64,000 nucleotides of DNA from NCBI GenBank assembly GCA_947168065.1, contig CAMVKH010000002.1, positions 1 to 64,000 of the forward strand, written 5' to 3'. A model generated the notes under the pieces. The model was given only the letters and a program-made list of their open reading frames with translations. It did not search any database and was not told the origin of the DNA. Positions 51,082 through 59,529 of the stretch are shown here, in pieces. Position 1 is the first letter of the stretch, and the number at the start of each line of letters is the position of its first letter. The DNA is from an uncultured Bacteroidales bacterium (GTDB lineage Bacteria; Bacteroidota; Bacteroidia; Bacteroidales; UBA932). Both the position numbers and the translations under genes were made by a program.

Positions 51082-53973
51082 TTATACCTTGACGAATTCT
51101 TCGTTGGTAACGTACCAGAGCCAGCCTTCGACGGAAGGGTAGCCCATCTGGCGGAGCAGGTCCATGTAGTTGCGGACCTGGCGGCGGTGGCTGGGGCGGG
51201 GTTGCCCGAATTTGTAGTCGATGACGATGACGCGGCTGCCGTCGGGCGCGATGAGCACGCGGTCGGGGCGGTAGGTGTCACCTTCGCCCGTTACGATCGA
51301 GGCCTCGTTGAAGACACGGTAGCTGCCGTCAAACCAGTGGCGGTTTCCGCTCTGCTGCTCCAACGCTGCATCGACCTCCACGGAAGCCATGCCGCGGTGC
51401 TGCTCGATACCCAGCAGGCGGTGCGAAGGATCGGCATCGAAATAATCGCCGGCGCGCAGCGCGAGTTTGAGCCGCTCGTCGCCCAGCCGGACTGTTTCGA
51501 AGGACCGCTGCGGATCGTCGCTGACGGCGGACGCCTCCACTTTCTGCCGGAAAGGCTCCAGCGAGCCGGAGATCCGGCAGCCCGCTTCATCCAGTTCCTC
51601 GGAGAAGAGCCGGTAGAGCAGCGCAGCAACGGTTTTGACCGGGTATTTGTCCCGGTCGAGGGGCCTCGGCGCATAGAGGATGAGCTGGGACTTGGCGCGG
51701 GTAAAGGCGACGTAGCTCATGTTGATCACATCGACATACTGGTTGATGCGTTCGCGGTCGAGCTCGGGCTGGAAGACGGTATTCTCCATCCTGGCCGTTG
51801 CCTTGACCGGCACGAGTCCGATGGGAGCCAGTGTGCCCGTTGTCTGGCACCAGAGCGTCGGAATCTGCCAGAAAGATGTCTTCAGGAACGCTTCGTCGAC
51901 GAAGGGGATGATGACCGCTTCGATGCTGAGTCCCTTCGATTTATGGATGGTCATCACGCGCACGGCATCCTGTCCGTCCGGGGCGCAGATGCTCTTCTTG
52001 CAGCCCGCGTCGTCCCACCATTTGACGAAGCCGCGCAGGGACGAGCCGTACTTCTCCTGATAGGCGAGCACCTGGTCGAGGAAAGCGTGGATGAAGGGGA
52101 CATCGGAGGCCGAAAGACCGGTACGGCTGGCGAGCAGGCCCTCGCAGGTCTCGTAGAGCGAGCCGTGCAAGGCCTCGCTGTCGGGCAGTTCCAGTCCTTC
52201 GACCAGCAGCCGGTTGACCGGATCTTCCGGATCGACCAGCGCATGGAGGAGCGAGACCACTTCGCCGATGCAGGGAGCGGCGCCAATCAGCAGCGAATCT
52301 TCCGTCACCACGCCGATGTTCGCTGCAATGAGGCAGTTGGCCACGGTGGCGCCATCGTTGTTGGTCCGGACCAGGATGGTGATGTCGCGGTAGTGATAGC
52401 CCGCATCGCACAGCTCACGGATATCGGCCAGCATGCGCGAAAGGGCTTCCTCCCGCCAGCCCTCCGGCTCCAGGAAACTCAGTTTTACGCGTCCGGCCGG
52501 TGCCGAAGCGCGCTTTGACGGCACTTCCTGTACGCAGTCCGCGTAGAGCGTCTGGATCTGCTCCGCCACGCCGGCCGGTGCATCCGCCGCAATCGTCTCC
52601 GCCGCGTGTGAGAAGAGATGGTTGTTGAATGCGATGATTTCCCGGCCGCTGCGCCAGTTTTCCCCGAGATTCGTCTCCTCGATGTTGTCCCGGCCGAGAT
52701 CCCGGGCAATCTGCTCGCCCAGCAGATGCCAGTCGGAGCCGCGCCAGCGGTAGATGGACTGCTTGACGTCGCCCACGATCAGGTTGGCCTGTCCCTGGGC
52801 GATGCTGTTGGTGAAGAGCGGCTTGAAGTTGCTCCACTGCAGCAGGCTCGTGTCCTGTGACTCGTCAAGCATCAGGTGGTCGTAGCGGTTGCCGATCTTC
52901 TCGTAGACGAAGGGTGTGTCCTCGTCGTTGATGATGCGGCTCAACAGGTCGGACGACTGGCTGAGCAGCACCACGTTGTTTTCCTGCAGGTATGCGGAGA
53001 GGAAGCGGAAGATGTCGGCGTAGACGCCCAGCAGCGAAAGGTTTTCCTGTACCAGACAGACGCTGCGGTATTCTGCCAGCGGCCGGCCCGACAGGGCAAA
53101 GGCTTCTGCCACGCAGGCCTCGAGTTCCGGGCTCTGGAAGCCGTTGTAACTCTCGTTCAGGCTCTCCTTGGGCTCGGGGAGCGCGTCTCCGCGTTGCCAG
53201 GAAGCCCATTTCTTGAAAACCATGAAAGGGCTGCGGCTCTTTCCTTTGAAGTCTTCCGGCGCGCGTCCGCCCGCTTCCATGGCCGCCAGCGCGCGGCGTC
53301 CCAGCTCCGTCACCCTGGCCTCGAAATCACTGCGCATGGTCTCCAGTACGGTGCCGAAGCCTTTGATGGCATCTTTGTCGCCCAGGATGTGTCCCGGCAT
53401 GGACCGGAGCTTCATCCGGAAATCTTCCTTGAAGAAGAGTTCGGCCATGGCTTTGAGCGGCTCCCGCACATTCCAGCTGCGGCCGGCCTCGATCAGTTCG
53501 AACGCATAGTCCTGCAGCCAGGCCAGCAGCGCGGCGTTGGCCGGGTCGTCCAGGCCGTCGATGAGCAGGTCGATCACCTGCTCCAGCACGGCCCCCGTAT
53601 CGAGTTCCACCCGGTAAGAGGCATACTGCCCGATTTCCCGCGCGAAGGCGCGCATCACGCCCTGGAAGAAGCGGTCGATGGTGCTGATGGAGAAGCAGGA
53701 GTAGTCGTGGAGGATGAGACTCAGGCGTTTGCCGGCCTCTTCCGCCCGCGGATCGCTGCTGTGCGACAGTTCGTAGAGGGCTTCGATCACCCGCTGTTTC
53801 ATCTCGTCGGTCGCCTTGTTGGTGAAGGTGACGGCGAGGATATGTTTGTAGCGCTGCTCGTCGCCTGCGAGCAGCAGGTCGATGTATTCCTGCGTCAGCC
53901 GGTAGGTCTTGCCGCTGCCGGCCGAGGCTTTTACCACCTTCACGGCTTTAGTCGGATGATCTATCGCTTGCAT
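51082..53973 (-). CDS. addA: AddA-like UvrD/Rep helicase-nuclease
   Basis: Predicted helicase-nuclease subunit for double-strand break processing. The start at 53973 (MQAIDHPTKAVKVVKASAGSGKT) gives 963 residues and overlaps the upstream gene by 13 bases. Walker A is ASAGSGKT at 16-23, motif Ia FTNKATDEMKQR follows, and Walker B lies in LMLDESQDTS, then GDVKQSIYRWRGSD. VMTIHKSKGLSIEAVI is motif V/VI. The C-terminus holds a RecB-type nuclease motif (RPDRVLIAPDGSRVIVIDYKFG). It pairs with the AddB-like gene. Confidence 0.92.
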   Translation of the reverse strand: MQAIDHPTKAVKVVKASAGSGKTYRLTQEYIDLLLAGDEQRYKHILAVTFTNKATDEMKQRVIEALYELSHSSDPRAEEAGKRLSLILHDYSCFSISTIDRFFQGVMRAFAREIGQYASYRVELDTGAVLEQVIDLLIDGLDDPANAALLAWLQDYAFELIEAGRSWNVREPLKAMAELFFKEDFRMKLRSMPGHILGDKDAIKGFGTVLETMRSDFEARVTELGRRALAAMEAGGRAPEDFKGKSRSPFMVFKKWASWQRGDALPEPKESLNESYNGFQSPELEACVAEAFALSGRPLAEYRSVCLVQENLSLLGVYADIFRFLSAYLQENNVVLLSQSSDLLSRIINDEDTPFVYEKIGNRYDHLMLDESQDTSLLQWSNFKPLFTNSIAQGQANLIVGDVKQSIYRWRGSDWHLLGEQIARDLGRDNIEETNLGENWRSGREIIAFNNHLFSHAAETIAADAPAGVAEQIQTLYADCVQEVPSKRASAPAGRVKLSFLEPEGWREEALSRMLADIRELCDAGYHYRDITILVRTNNDGATVANCLIAANIGVVTEDSLLIGAAPCIGEVVSLLHALVDPEDPVNRLLVEGLELPDSEALHGSLYETCEGLLASRTGLSASDVPFIHAFLDQVLAYQEKYGSSLRGFVKWWDDAGCKKSICAPDGQDAVRVMTIHKSKGLSIEAVIIPFVDEAFLKTSFWQIPTLWCQTTGTLAPIGLVPVKATARMENTVFQPELDRERINQYVDVINMSYVAFTRAKSQLILYAPRPLDRDKYPVKTVAALLYRLFSEELDEAGCRISGSLEPFRQKVEASAVSDDPQRSFETVRLGDERLKLALRAGDYFDADPSHRLLGIEQHRGMASVEVDAALEQQSGNRHWFDGSYRVFNEASIVTGEGDTYRPDRVLIAPDGSRVIVIDYKFGQPRPSHRRQVRNYMDLLRQMGYPSVEGWLWYVTNEEFVKV

Positions 53974-56774
53974 AGGCGTTTGAAAGGGCAATAGCCGCAG
54001 ATTTTCTCGTCGGCGCAATCGCCGGCGAAGGGTGTTTCAGGATCGAAGATTTCTTCAACGAGGGCCTGGACGCGTTCCGCGAAGTGTGCGAGCTTTTCCG
54101 GCTCGATGGCGTGGGCTTCCGGTGCGCTCTGGAAGATATCGCGAAGGGCGTAGACGCAGGGATAAAATTGTGCAGTTCCGGCATCGGACTGCCGGGACAT
54201 CAGCAGCGCATAGAAATAGAGTTGGAAAGCGATGTACGGGCGCGGGGAGAGGCTCCGGTCGAAGATCCGGTCGACGTCGCGGCAGTCATCCTTCCGCGCT
54301 ACGCTGCCCGTCTTGTAATCCACCACCCGGATGCTGTCGGCGCGGGTGGCATCGAGGCGGTCGATATAGCCGAACAGGTGCACGGGGCGGCCGTCGGGCA
54401 GGGTCACGCGGCCATCGCGTTTCTCTTCAGCGCCGAGGAAGGTGAAAGGAGCCAGTTCTCCGTCGACTTCGAGGGTCCGGTCGACAAAACGCAGCACCAG
54501 GTTTTTCAGGATCGCGTTCTCGCCTTCGATTTCCTCGATGCCTTTCTCCTGGAAAGCGGCTACGGTCAGCTGCTCCAGAAGGCGCTTGTCCCGCCGCAGC
54601 TGCGCAAGGGTCTCGCAGGTGACCAACTGCTGCTTGAAGGGTGTGTAGAGCCGGTTCATCACCAGGTGGAAGATGTCGCCGAAGATGTTGGCATCCACTT
54701 CTTCCGTCACTTCATCCTGCTCCTTGATTTTGCGGACATGTTTATAGTAGAACTGCAGCGGGCAGTCGATGTAGCTGTTGAGCGAGGAGGCGGAGAAGGT
54801 CCCCTTGCCCGTGATGAAGCGGTCGTGCAGCTCCTGCAGCACGGCCGGGCTCTTCTCGACCGTCAGGATGGTTCGCTCCACGGATTTGGCTTCGAGCTCG
54901 TAGGTGGCCACTTTTTCCTTGACGGGCAGGCCGTAGTGGTATTTCAGCTGCTTGATGTAGCGGCTTTCTTCACCGCTCTGCAAGCCTTCGGTGCGGGAAT
55001 CGTAGAGCAGCCAGACGTGTTCCGCGCGGCAGATGCTCCGGTAGAAATAGTACGACCAGATGGCATCCTGCAGTTCATAGGTGGGCAGGCCGAAGCCCAC
55101 GCGCAGGTTGTAGGGGATGAAGGAGTTGCTGACGGTGCGGGAAGGGAAGATGCCTTCGCCCACCGAAAGCATGATGACGTTGCGGAAGTCGAGCGCGCGG
55201 GTCTCGAGCGGTCCCATCATCTGCAGGCCGCTGAGGGGCTCTCCCTCGAAGGGGACGGATTCCAGCGCCGCCAGCCGCGCCAGCAGGCGGAACCAGGTGC
55301 GCTGCTCGAGTGTCTCGTAGTCGAGCTGTACGCTGGCGAGCGAGGCGATGGTCGCGCTGTAGCGGTAGAGGAACTCGCGCTCGAGCGCCGGCTGGAAGGC
55401 CTGCAGTGCCTGGATGAGCGCCTGCAGCCACCCGGCCAGATCAGCGGTCCGTTCCACTGGTGTGAAGAGGGTGGCGAAGACGCCGCCGAAAGAGGCGAGC
55501 CACGTCGTATCCACGAAGATACGGTTCTGCTCACGGATGGTCTTGCGGATAGCCGGCACCACGCCTTCCGTGTCGGCGGCCGTGAGGTAGGGGTGTTCCA
55601 GCAGGTCCATCACGTCGCGATGGTAGAAGCGTTCCGCACCGCCCTTGGTGCGGCGGTTGGCCTGCAGCCGTTCCGCGAAGGCGAAGAGGGTCTCGACCTG
55701 TCCGGCGGAAAGCGGGTACCCCATCGTGATGTTGACTTTCTCGACGGAGGCGGGGATGGCGCCCAGCATGGGGAAGAGGAGGCTCTCGTCGGGCAGCACC
55801 ACGGCGGTCTCCTCCGGCGTCTCCATCTTTCCTGTGGCGTGGAGTTCCTCGATGATTTGCATGGCCTTGCGGGTCTGCCCCACGGCGGAAGGGACCCGGA
55901 TCACTTCGATGGCGGGCAGGCCTTCCGGTGCAATGTCATTCAGCGGTTCGCGGGAAGGAAAACGTGCGATGTTCTCGCGGATGAAGCGGCCCGCCTTGTT
56001 GGCCTTATCCTGCAGCAGGGGTCCTTCGAAGTCCCAGTAGAAGTCGGCTTTGCCTTCTTTCTGCAGTTCGGTCAGCAGTGCTGTTTCGCAGTTGTTCAGG
56101 GCGTTGAGTCCGATGAATACCACTTCGTCGAAGGCCGGCAGCAGTTGGCTGTCAGGCCGGATGGCATCGGCGACGCTGCGGTAGATCATACCGGGATAGC
56201 CCAGTCCTTCTGTCTGGAGCGCGTCGCGGAAGCGGGTATAGAGGGGATGGAGGATGTTCCAGAGCTCGGCGAATTGCTGCCGCGGCCCGTCAGTCCGGGC
56301 TTGCCCCGGAATATCAAAGTAGCTGCCGCAGAACTCGGCGATCGCCGCCCGCTGGGTATCTGAGAGGAAATTGTAGTCGCTGGTGAGTTCCTTGAGTTCA
56401 CGCAGATTGACGAGCATCTTGTCGGCTTCGACGCGGTATTTGTCGATGTCGTCGAAGTCGCCGAGCAGGATGTCACCCCAGTAGATGAAATCGTCGAAGG
56501 GTTCGGCGGTACGGCCGTTTTCTTGCAGAAGCGCGCGATAGATGCGGTAGAGGCGGTCGAGGGCGGGGACTTTGTCGATGGGCTTGAGGCCGGAGATGCG
56601 CTGGAAGAGTTCGTCGATGGTGCACATCGATGGCACGAACAGCGGTTTTCCCGCGGCAATGCCCAGGTATCGCTTGAAAAACGTACCCGACCGCCTGTTC
56701 GGAAACACGAAGCAGGTACGCTCCAGCGACTCGCGCCGGGCGTACCTGCTTGCTACGGCTTCCAGAAACTTCAT
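53961..56774 (-). CDS. addB: AddB-like PD-(D/E)XK nuclease subunit
   Basis: 937 residues from the start at 56774 (MKFLEAVASRYARR); a longer open frame to 57125 overlaps pgi and is not coding. The N-terminal part is an inactivated helicase core without a normal Walker A. The C-terminal nuclease domain has VRVVDYKTGS. Cysteines in YIDCPLQFYY and in the end segment CADEKICGYCPFKRLC (C-x2-C-x5-C) match the iron-sulfur staple of AddB. It is cotranscribed with addA. Confidence 0.88.
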   Translation of the reverse strand: MKFLEAVASRYARRESLERTCFVFPNRRSGTFFKRYLGIAAGKPLFVPSMCTIDELFQRISGLKPIDKVPALDRLYRIYRALLQENGRTAEPFDDFIYWGDILLGDFDDIDKYRVEADKMLVNLRELKELTSDYNFLSDTQRAAIAEFCGSYFDIPGQARTDGPRQQFAELWNILHPLYTRFRDALQTEGLGYPGMIYRSVADAIRPDSQLLPAFDEVVFIGLNALNNCETALLTELQKEGKADFYWDFEGPLLQDKANKAGRFIRENIARFPSREPLNDIAPEGLPAIEVIRVPSAVGQTRKAMQIIEELHATGKMETPEETAVVLPDESLLFPMLGAIPASVEKVNITMGYPLSAGQVETLFAFAERLQANRRTKGGAERFYHRDVMDLLEHPYLTAADTEGVVPAIRKTIREQNRIFVDTTWLASFGGVFATLFTPVERTADLAGWLQALIQALQAFQPALEREFLYRYSATIASLASVQLDYETLEQRTWFRLLARLAALESVPFEGEPLSGLQMMGPLETRALDFRNVIMLSVGEGIFPSRTVSNSFIPYNLRVGFGLPTYELQDAIWSYYFYRSICRAEHVWLLYDSRTEGLQSGEESRYIKQLKYHYGLPVKEKVATYELEAKSVERTILTVEKSPAVLQELHDRFITGKGTFSASSLNSYIDCPLQFYYKHVRKIKEQDEVTEEVDANIFGDIFHLVMNRLYTPFKQQLVTCETLAQLRRDKRLLEQLTVAAFQEKGIEEIEGENAILKNLVLRFVDRTLEVDGELAPFTFLGAEEKRDGRVTLPDGRPVHLFGYIDRLDATRADSIRVVDYKTGSVARKDDCRDVDRIFDRSLSPRPYIAFQLYFYALLMSRQSDAGTAQFYPCVYALRDIFQSAPEAHAIEPEKLAHFAERVQALVEEIFDPETPFAGDCADEKICGYCPFKRLCKR

Positions 56775-56796
56775 GCGATGATGGACGGCTTGCTTG

Positions 56797-56859
56797 GCGC
56801 TCTGGTATTGCGTTCTCCTCGCGAAAAAAGCTGCGTCGAACGCAATACCACCCGCGCCG
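56797..56859. repeat. 62-bp palindromic element, copy 2 (pgi-addB gap)
   Basis: Stem GGTATTGCGTT (56804-56814) with AACGCAATACC (56839-56849), an 11-base perfect pair. In reverse complement it has the same 17-base left and 14-base right flanks as the copy at 32901-32961, a similar T6 loop followed by CGnGAG, and different but still paired stem bases. It lies upstream of the addB start. Confidence 0.85.
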
Positions 56860-56880
56860 GCGCAAGCCTTTTCAGTTGAA

Positions 56881-58179
56881 TCAATAACCCGGTTTTTCGA
56901 GTAATTTGAACATATTCTTCTTATAGGCCTCGACACCGGGCTGGTTGAACGGGTTGACGCCCAGCTGGTAGGCGCTGATGCCGCAGACTTTCTCGAAGAA
57001 GTAGAAGAGCTGGCCGAGGTTGTACTCGTCCAGTTTTTCGATATGGATGTCGATATTCGGCACACCGCCGTCGATGTGGGCCATCCTAGTGCCGAGCTGG
57101 GCCATGCGGTTGCAGTGCTCCACATGTTTGCCGGCGAGGTAGTTCAGTCCGTCGAGGTTCTGTTCGTCGCTGGGGATGGTCACGTCGCGCTGGGCTTTGT
57201 CGACCGTGACGACGGTCTCGAAGAGCATGCGCTCGCCTTCCTGGATATACTGTCCCATGGAGTGCAGGTCCGTCGTAAAGATGACGGAAGCGGGGAAGAT
57301 GCCTTTGCCGTCTTTGCCTTCGCTTTCGCCGAAGAGTTGTTTCAGCCACTCGCCGAGGTACTGGAGTTTCGGATTGAAGCTGGCGAAAAGTTCGACTTTC
57401 TTGCCGCTGTCGTACAGGAGGTTGCGCATGGCGGCGTAGCGGACGGCCGGGTTCTCGGCGCCGGTTTCCGCCAGGGCTTTTTCGGCGTCCTGGGCGCCGC
57501 GGACCATGGCTTCAATGTCGAAGCCGGCCAGGGCGATGGGGACGAGACCCACCGGCGTCAGCACGGAGAAGCGGCCGCCGATGTTGTCTTCGATGACGAA
57601 GGTCTTGTAGCCTTCCTGGTTCGAGAGGCTCTTGAGGGCGCCGCGGGCCTTGTCGGTGATGGCCACGATGCGTTCGCGGGCTTCGTTCTTGCCGTAGGTG
57701 TGCTCCAGGTAGTCCTTGACCAGGCGGAAGGCCACGGCGGGCTCGGTGGTGGTGCCGCTCTTGGAAATCACCACGCAGGCGGGATTGCGGAGTTTGATCA
57801 GGTCGAGGAGTTCGGCCGTATAGTCTTCCGAGAGGTTTTCGCCCGCGAAGACCACTTTGAGGCCGTGGCTGCCCAGGTGGCAGGCAAAGCTGTGGCTCAG
57901 TGCTTCGATGGCGGCCTTGGCGCCGAGGTAAGAGCCGCCGATGCCGATCACGACCACGAGGTCGATCTCGCGCTCGAGCCAGCGGTCCACGACGCTCAGG
58001 CAGTCGTCCAGTTCGGCCTTGCCGGTCGCCTTCGGCAGATGCTGCCAGCCCAGGAAATCATTGCCGGCTCCGCTCTCTTCCTGCAGGACCTTCTGGGCGG
58101 CCAGTGCCCCCTTCAGATATTCGTTGTATTGTTCCTTCGCGACAAATGAATCGCAACCGGTGAGATCTATTTTAACCAT
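56881..58179 (-). CDS. pgi: Glucose-6-phosphate isomerase
   Basis: Interconverts glucose 6-phosphate and fructose 6-phosphate. The start at 58179 (MVKIDLTGCDSFV) gives 432 residues. SIS-fold signatures VVIGIGGSYLGAKAAIEAL and VVISKSGTTTEPAVAFR bind the phosphate; GGRFSVLTPVGLVPIALAG and the C-terminal QPGVEAYKKNMFKLL complete the active site. Length is normal for the short bacterial type. It has its own promoter (58208-58215). Confidence 0.95.
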   Translation of the reverse strand: MVKIDLTGCDSFVAKEQYNEYLKGALAAQKVLQEESGAGNDFLGWQHLPKATGKAELDDCLSVVDRWLEREIDLVVVIGIGGSYLGAKAAIEALSHSFACHLGSHGLKVVFAGENLSEDYTAELLDLIKLRNPACVVISKSGTTTEPAVAFRLVKDYLEHTYGKNEARERIVAITDKARGALKSLSNQEGYKTFVIEDNIGGRFSVLTPVGLVPIALAGFDIEAMVRGAQDAEKALAETGAENPAVRYAAMRNLLYDSGKKVELFASFNPKLQYLGEWLKQLFGESEGKDGKGIFPASVIFTTDLHSMGQYIQEGERMLFETVVTVDKAQRDVTIPSDEQNLDGLNYLAGKHVEHCNRMAQLGTRMAHIDGGVPNIDIHIEKLDEYNLGQLFYFFEKVCGISAYQLGVNPFNQPGVEAYKKNMFKLLEKPGY

Positions 58180-58207
58180 AGTGTTTTGTGTTTGTTTTCT
58201 AAGTCTA

Positions 58208-58215
58208 CAAATATA
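58208..58215 (-). promoter_or_regulatory. -7 box TATATTTG for pgi
   Basis: The plus strand reads CAAATATA, 29 bases upstream of the pgi start and just beyond the terminator of the next minus-strand gene. Confidence 0.6.
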
Positions 58216-58229
58216 CAAAAAAACTGATA

Positions 58230-58267
58230 TAATAAAAGAAAAAGGAGCCGTTCGAAAAAACGGCTCC
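58230..58267 (-). terminator. Intrinsic terminator of the 44-residue peptide gene
   Basis: Nine-base stem GGAGCCGTT (58244-58252) and AACGGCTCC (58259-58267). On the minus strand it is followed by a T-rich run. It lies 42 bases after the stop of the small gene at 58309. Confidence 0.85.
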
Positions 58268-58308
58268 CAGCCGGGCTTCGTGCAGCATATTACATCAGCC
58301 GTTCAGGA

Positions 58309-58443
58309 TCATCGGCGGTGTCGCCAATATGCCTGAACGAACTCCTTACGGCCGTTTCGCCTGCGCCAGTAGGCGTGGACGAAAACGGGGTTACCATACG
58401 TACACAGTTGTACGTAGAAGCAGATCGTTATCTTAACGTTCAT
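58309..58443 (-). CDS. Basic 44-residue micropeptide with a structured leader
   Basis: The ATG at 58443 opens a 44-residue frame beginning MNVKITICFYVQLCTYGNP. It contains an internal repeat, VFVHAYWRRR (20-29) and EFVQAYWRHRR (34-44), so aromatic and Arg residues dominate and the peptide is strongly basic. The unit is complete: a -7 box at 58598-58605, a leader of about 150 bases with nested inverted repeats, the frame, and a terminator. I recognise no family with certainty. It could bind nucleic acid or membranes. The ordered signals around it support a real gene despite the small size. Confidence 0.7.
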   Translation of the reverse strand: MNVKITICFYVQLCTYGNPVFVHAYWRRRNGRKEFVQAYWRHRR

Positions 58444-58593
58444 AAGTAAAAGCAATAAATGGTAAACGAGAACGACAGAAAGGATCCCCCTCAGTACCAG
58501 CCCGACTAAAACATAATAAGAGCACCTTCACCCACCGGATCCGGTGCTCTTTTGTTTACCATTTTGATCAGGTATTGCCCGATCTGCTTTTAC
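58444..58593 (-). promoter_or_regulatory. Structured 5' leader of the 44-residue peptide gene
   Basis: On the minus strand the predicted transcript begins with GTAAAAGCA (58593-58585) and ends with TGCTTTTAC (58454-58446) two bases before the ATG; these are perfect complements. Inside are AAATGGTAAAC (58564-58554) with GTTTACCATTT (58467-58457), and inside those AGAGCACC (58550-58543) with GGTGCTCT (58526-58519). The three nested pairs make one long structure that would cover the start region. No known riboswitch family is recognised. Confidence 0.7.
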
Positions 58594-58597
58594 GCAA

Positions 58598-58605
58598 CAA
58601 AGATA
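58598..58605 (-). promoter_or_regulatory. -7 box TATCTTTG for the leader and micropeptide
   Basis: The plus strand reads CAAAGATA. With the usual spacing, transcription would start at about 58591-58594, which is where the leader's terminal stem begins. Confidence 0.6.
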
Positions 58606-58972
58606 AACACATTTTCCAAAAACGCAACCGCAAAAAAGCAATTTGTTTCGTTTCGCCAGAGCACCTCCGGACCGTCATAATCGATTTAATCCCACATCCC
58701 GGCGCTCTTGCGCAGGGGCTGAAAGCGTTTCTCCTCAAGGTTCGCGGCAGGCGCAGCCTGCGCGTCCGTCCCTTGACGGCGAACTTCTCCCTTTTAGCTG
58801 TCGCTACGCTCCGCTAACGGTCGAAGAACCTGCGCCGTCACGAGACGGAACTCCCGCTTGGCCGCGTATTCCCTGCCGCTCACAAATCGTCGCCCCGCTG
58901 TCAGCCCCTGCTGCTGTTCGCTCCTGCTTGGCGGCGGGGTTTTCCTCGGCCGGAAACGGAGGGGAGTGAAAG
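58606..58972. other. Intergenic stretch of about 370 bp, no supported gene
   Basis: GC-rich sequence between the micropeptide promoter and the ParD promoter. Small open frames exist on both strands but have no recognisable domain, promoter or terminator. Visible structure includes GCGCAGCCTGCGC near 58752-58764 inside an imperfect pairing of GGTTCGC (about 58739) with GCGAACTT (about 58779). It may hold a decayed element. Confidence 0.5.
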
Positions 58973-58978
58973 TTTGCA

Positions 58979-59003
58979 AAATATAAGAATAGTTCTTATA
59001 TTT
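58979..59003 (+). promoter_or_regulatory. Toxin-antitoxin operator over the parDE promoter
   Basis: An 11-base perfect inverted repeat AAATATAAGAA (58979-58989) and TTCTTATATTT (58993-59003) with spacer TAG. It overlaps the -7 box TATATTTG (58997-59004), and a -33 TTTG lies at 58973-58976 with 20 bases between the boxes. Its position suits autorepression by the antitoxin. Confidence 0.75.
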
Positions 59004-59009
59004 GCCATT

Positions 59010-59258
59010 ATGAAGACAACAACCATAGCACTTGGATCGCATCTGGAGGCCTTTGTGCAGGAGTCTGTCACTTCCGGGCGATACAACAATGTCAGCGAAG
59101 TAATCAGAGCCGGAGTCAGACTGCTGGAAGAAAAGGAGAAGGCGCTGATGCAGCTCGATGCAGCTCTTCTGGAAGGAGAGATGAGTGGATATACTGTGAT
59201 GACGAAAGAAGAACTGATCAAAGAGTTCGAAGATGAAGCAAATACTATTCTCCGGTAA
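59010..59258 (+). CDS. parD: ParD-type antitoxin
   Basis: 82 residues from the ATG at 59010 (MKTTTIALGSHLEAFV); a longer frame from 58974 would overlap the promoter. The first 45 residues form a ribbon-helix-helix DNA-binding domain with SGRYNNVSEVIRAGVRLLEE, the ParD signature. The C-terminal half should wrap the toxin. The -7 box ends 5 bases before the ATG. It overlaps the toxin gene by 26 bases. Confidence 0.9.
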   Translation: MKTTTIALGSHLEAFVQESVTSGRYNNVSEVIRAGVRLLEEKEKALMQLDAALLEGEMSGYTVMTKEELIKEFEDEANTILR

Positions 59259-59517
59259 GGCCCGGCAAGATTTACTGGCGATCAAGACCTATACGGAATC
59301 TCTCTGGTCAGCGCAGCAGTCCATTTATTATCGCGACCTGTTGCTGGATGAAGGCTTCTCCATTCCTGAAAGAGAAGATATCATCTCATATCCGATATAC
59401 AAAGCGTATTCGTATACGCATTGCGGACATCACTTTATCTTCTTTCAATCGACAGGGAGCGAAATACGAATAGTTCGTATTCTTCACGAGAAAATGAGCT
59501 TTGCGAATCATCTTTAA
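59233..59517 (+). CDS. parE: RelE/ParE-type toxin
   Basis: 94 residues of the RelE/ParE fold: FSGKARQDLLAIKTYTESLW at the N-terminus, a Tyr-rich middle (YPIYKAYSYTHCGHHFIFF), and a C-terminal strand EIRIVRILHEKM that carries the conserved Arg and His of ParE-type toxins. Pairing with a ParD antitoxin favours a gyrase-poison type over an mRNA-cutting type, but this cannot be decided by eye. Confidence 0.88.
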   Translation: MKQILFSGKARQDLLAIKTYTESLWSAQQSIYYRDLLLDEGFSIPEREDIISYPIYKAYSYTHCGHHFIFFQSTGSEIRIVRILHEKMSFANHL

Positions 59518-59529
59518 AGAGACGGAAAA

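Noticed and set aside
56775-57125. N-terminal extension of the AddB-like protein
   Set aside because: It overlaps pgi in another frame and crosses the 62-bp palindrome; the sequence is Ser/Thr-rich with no resemblance to AddB.
58459-58509. Plus-strand 16-residue frame (MVNENDRKDPPQYQPD) followed by a hairpin
   Set aside because: It lies wholly inside the structured leader of the minus-strand micropeptide gene, has no plus-strand promoter box, and the hairpin is explained by the leader pairing.
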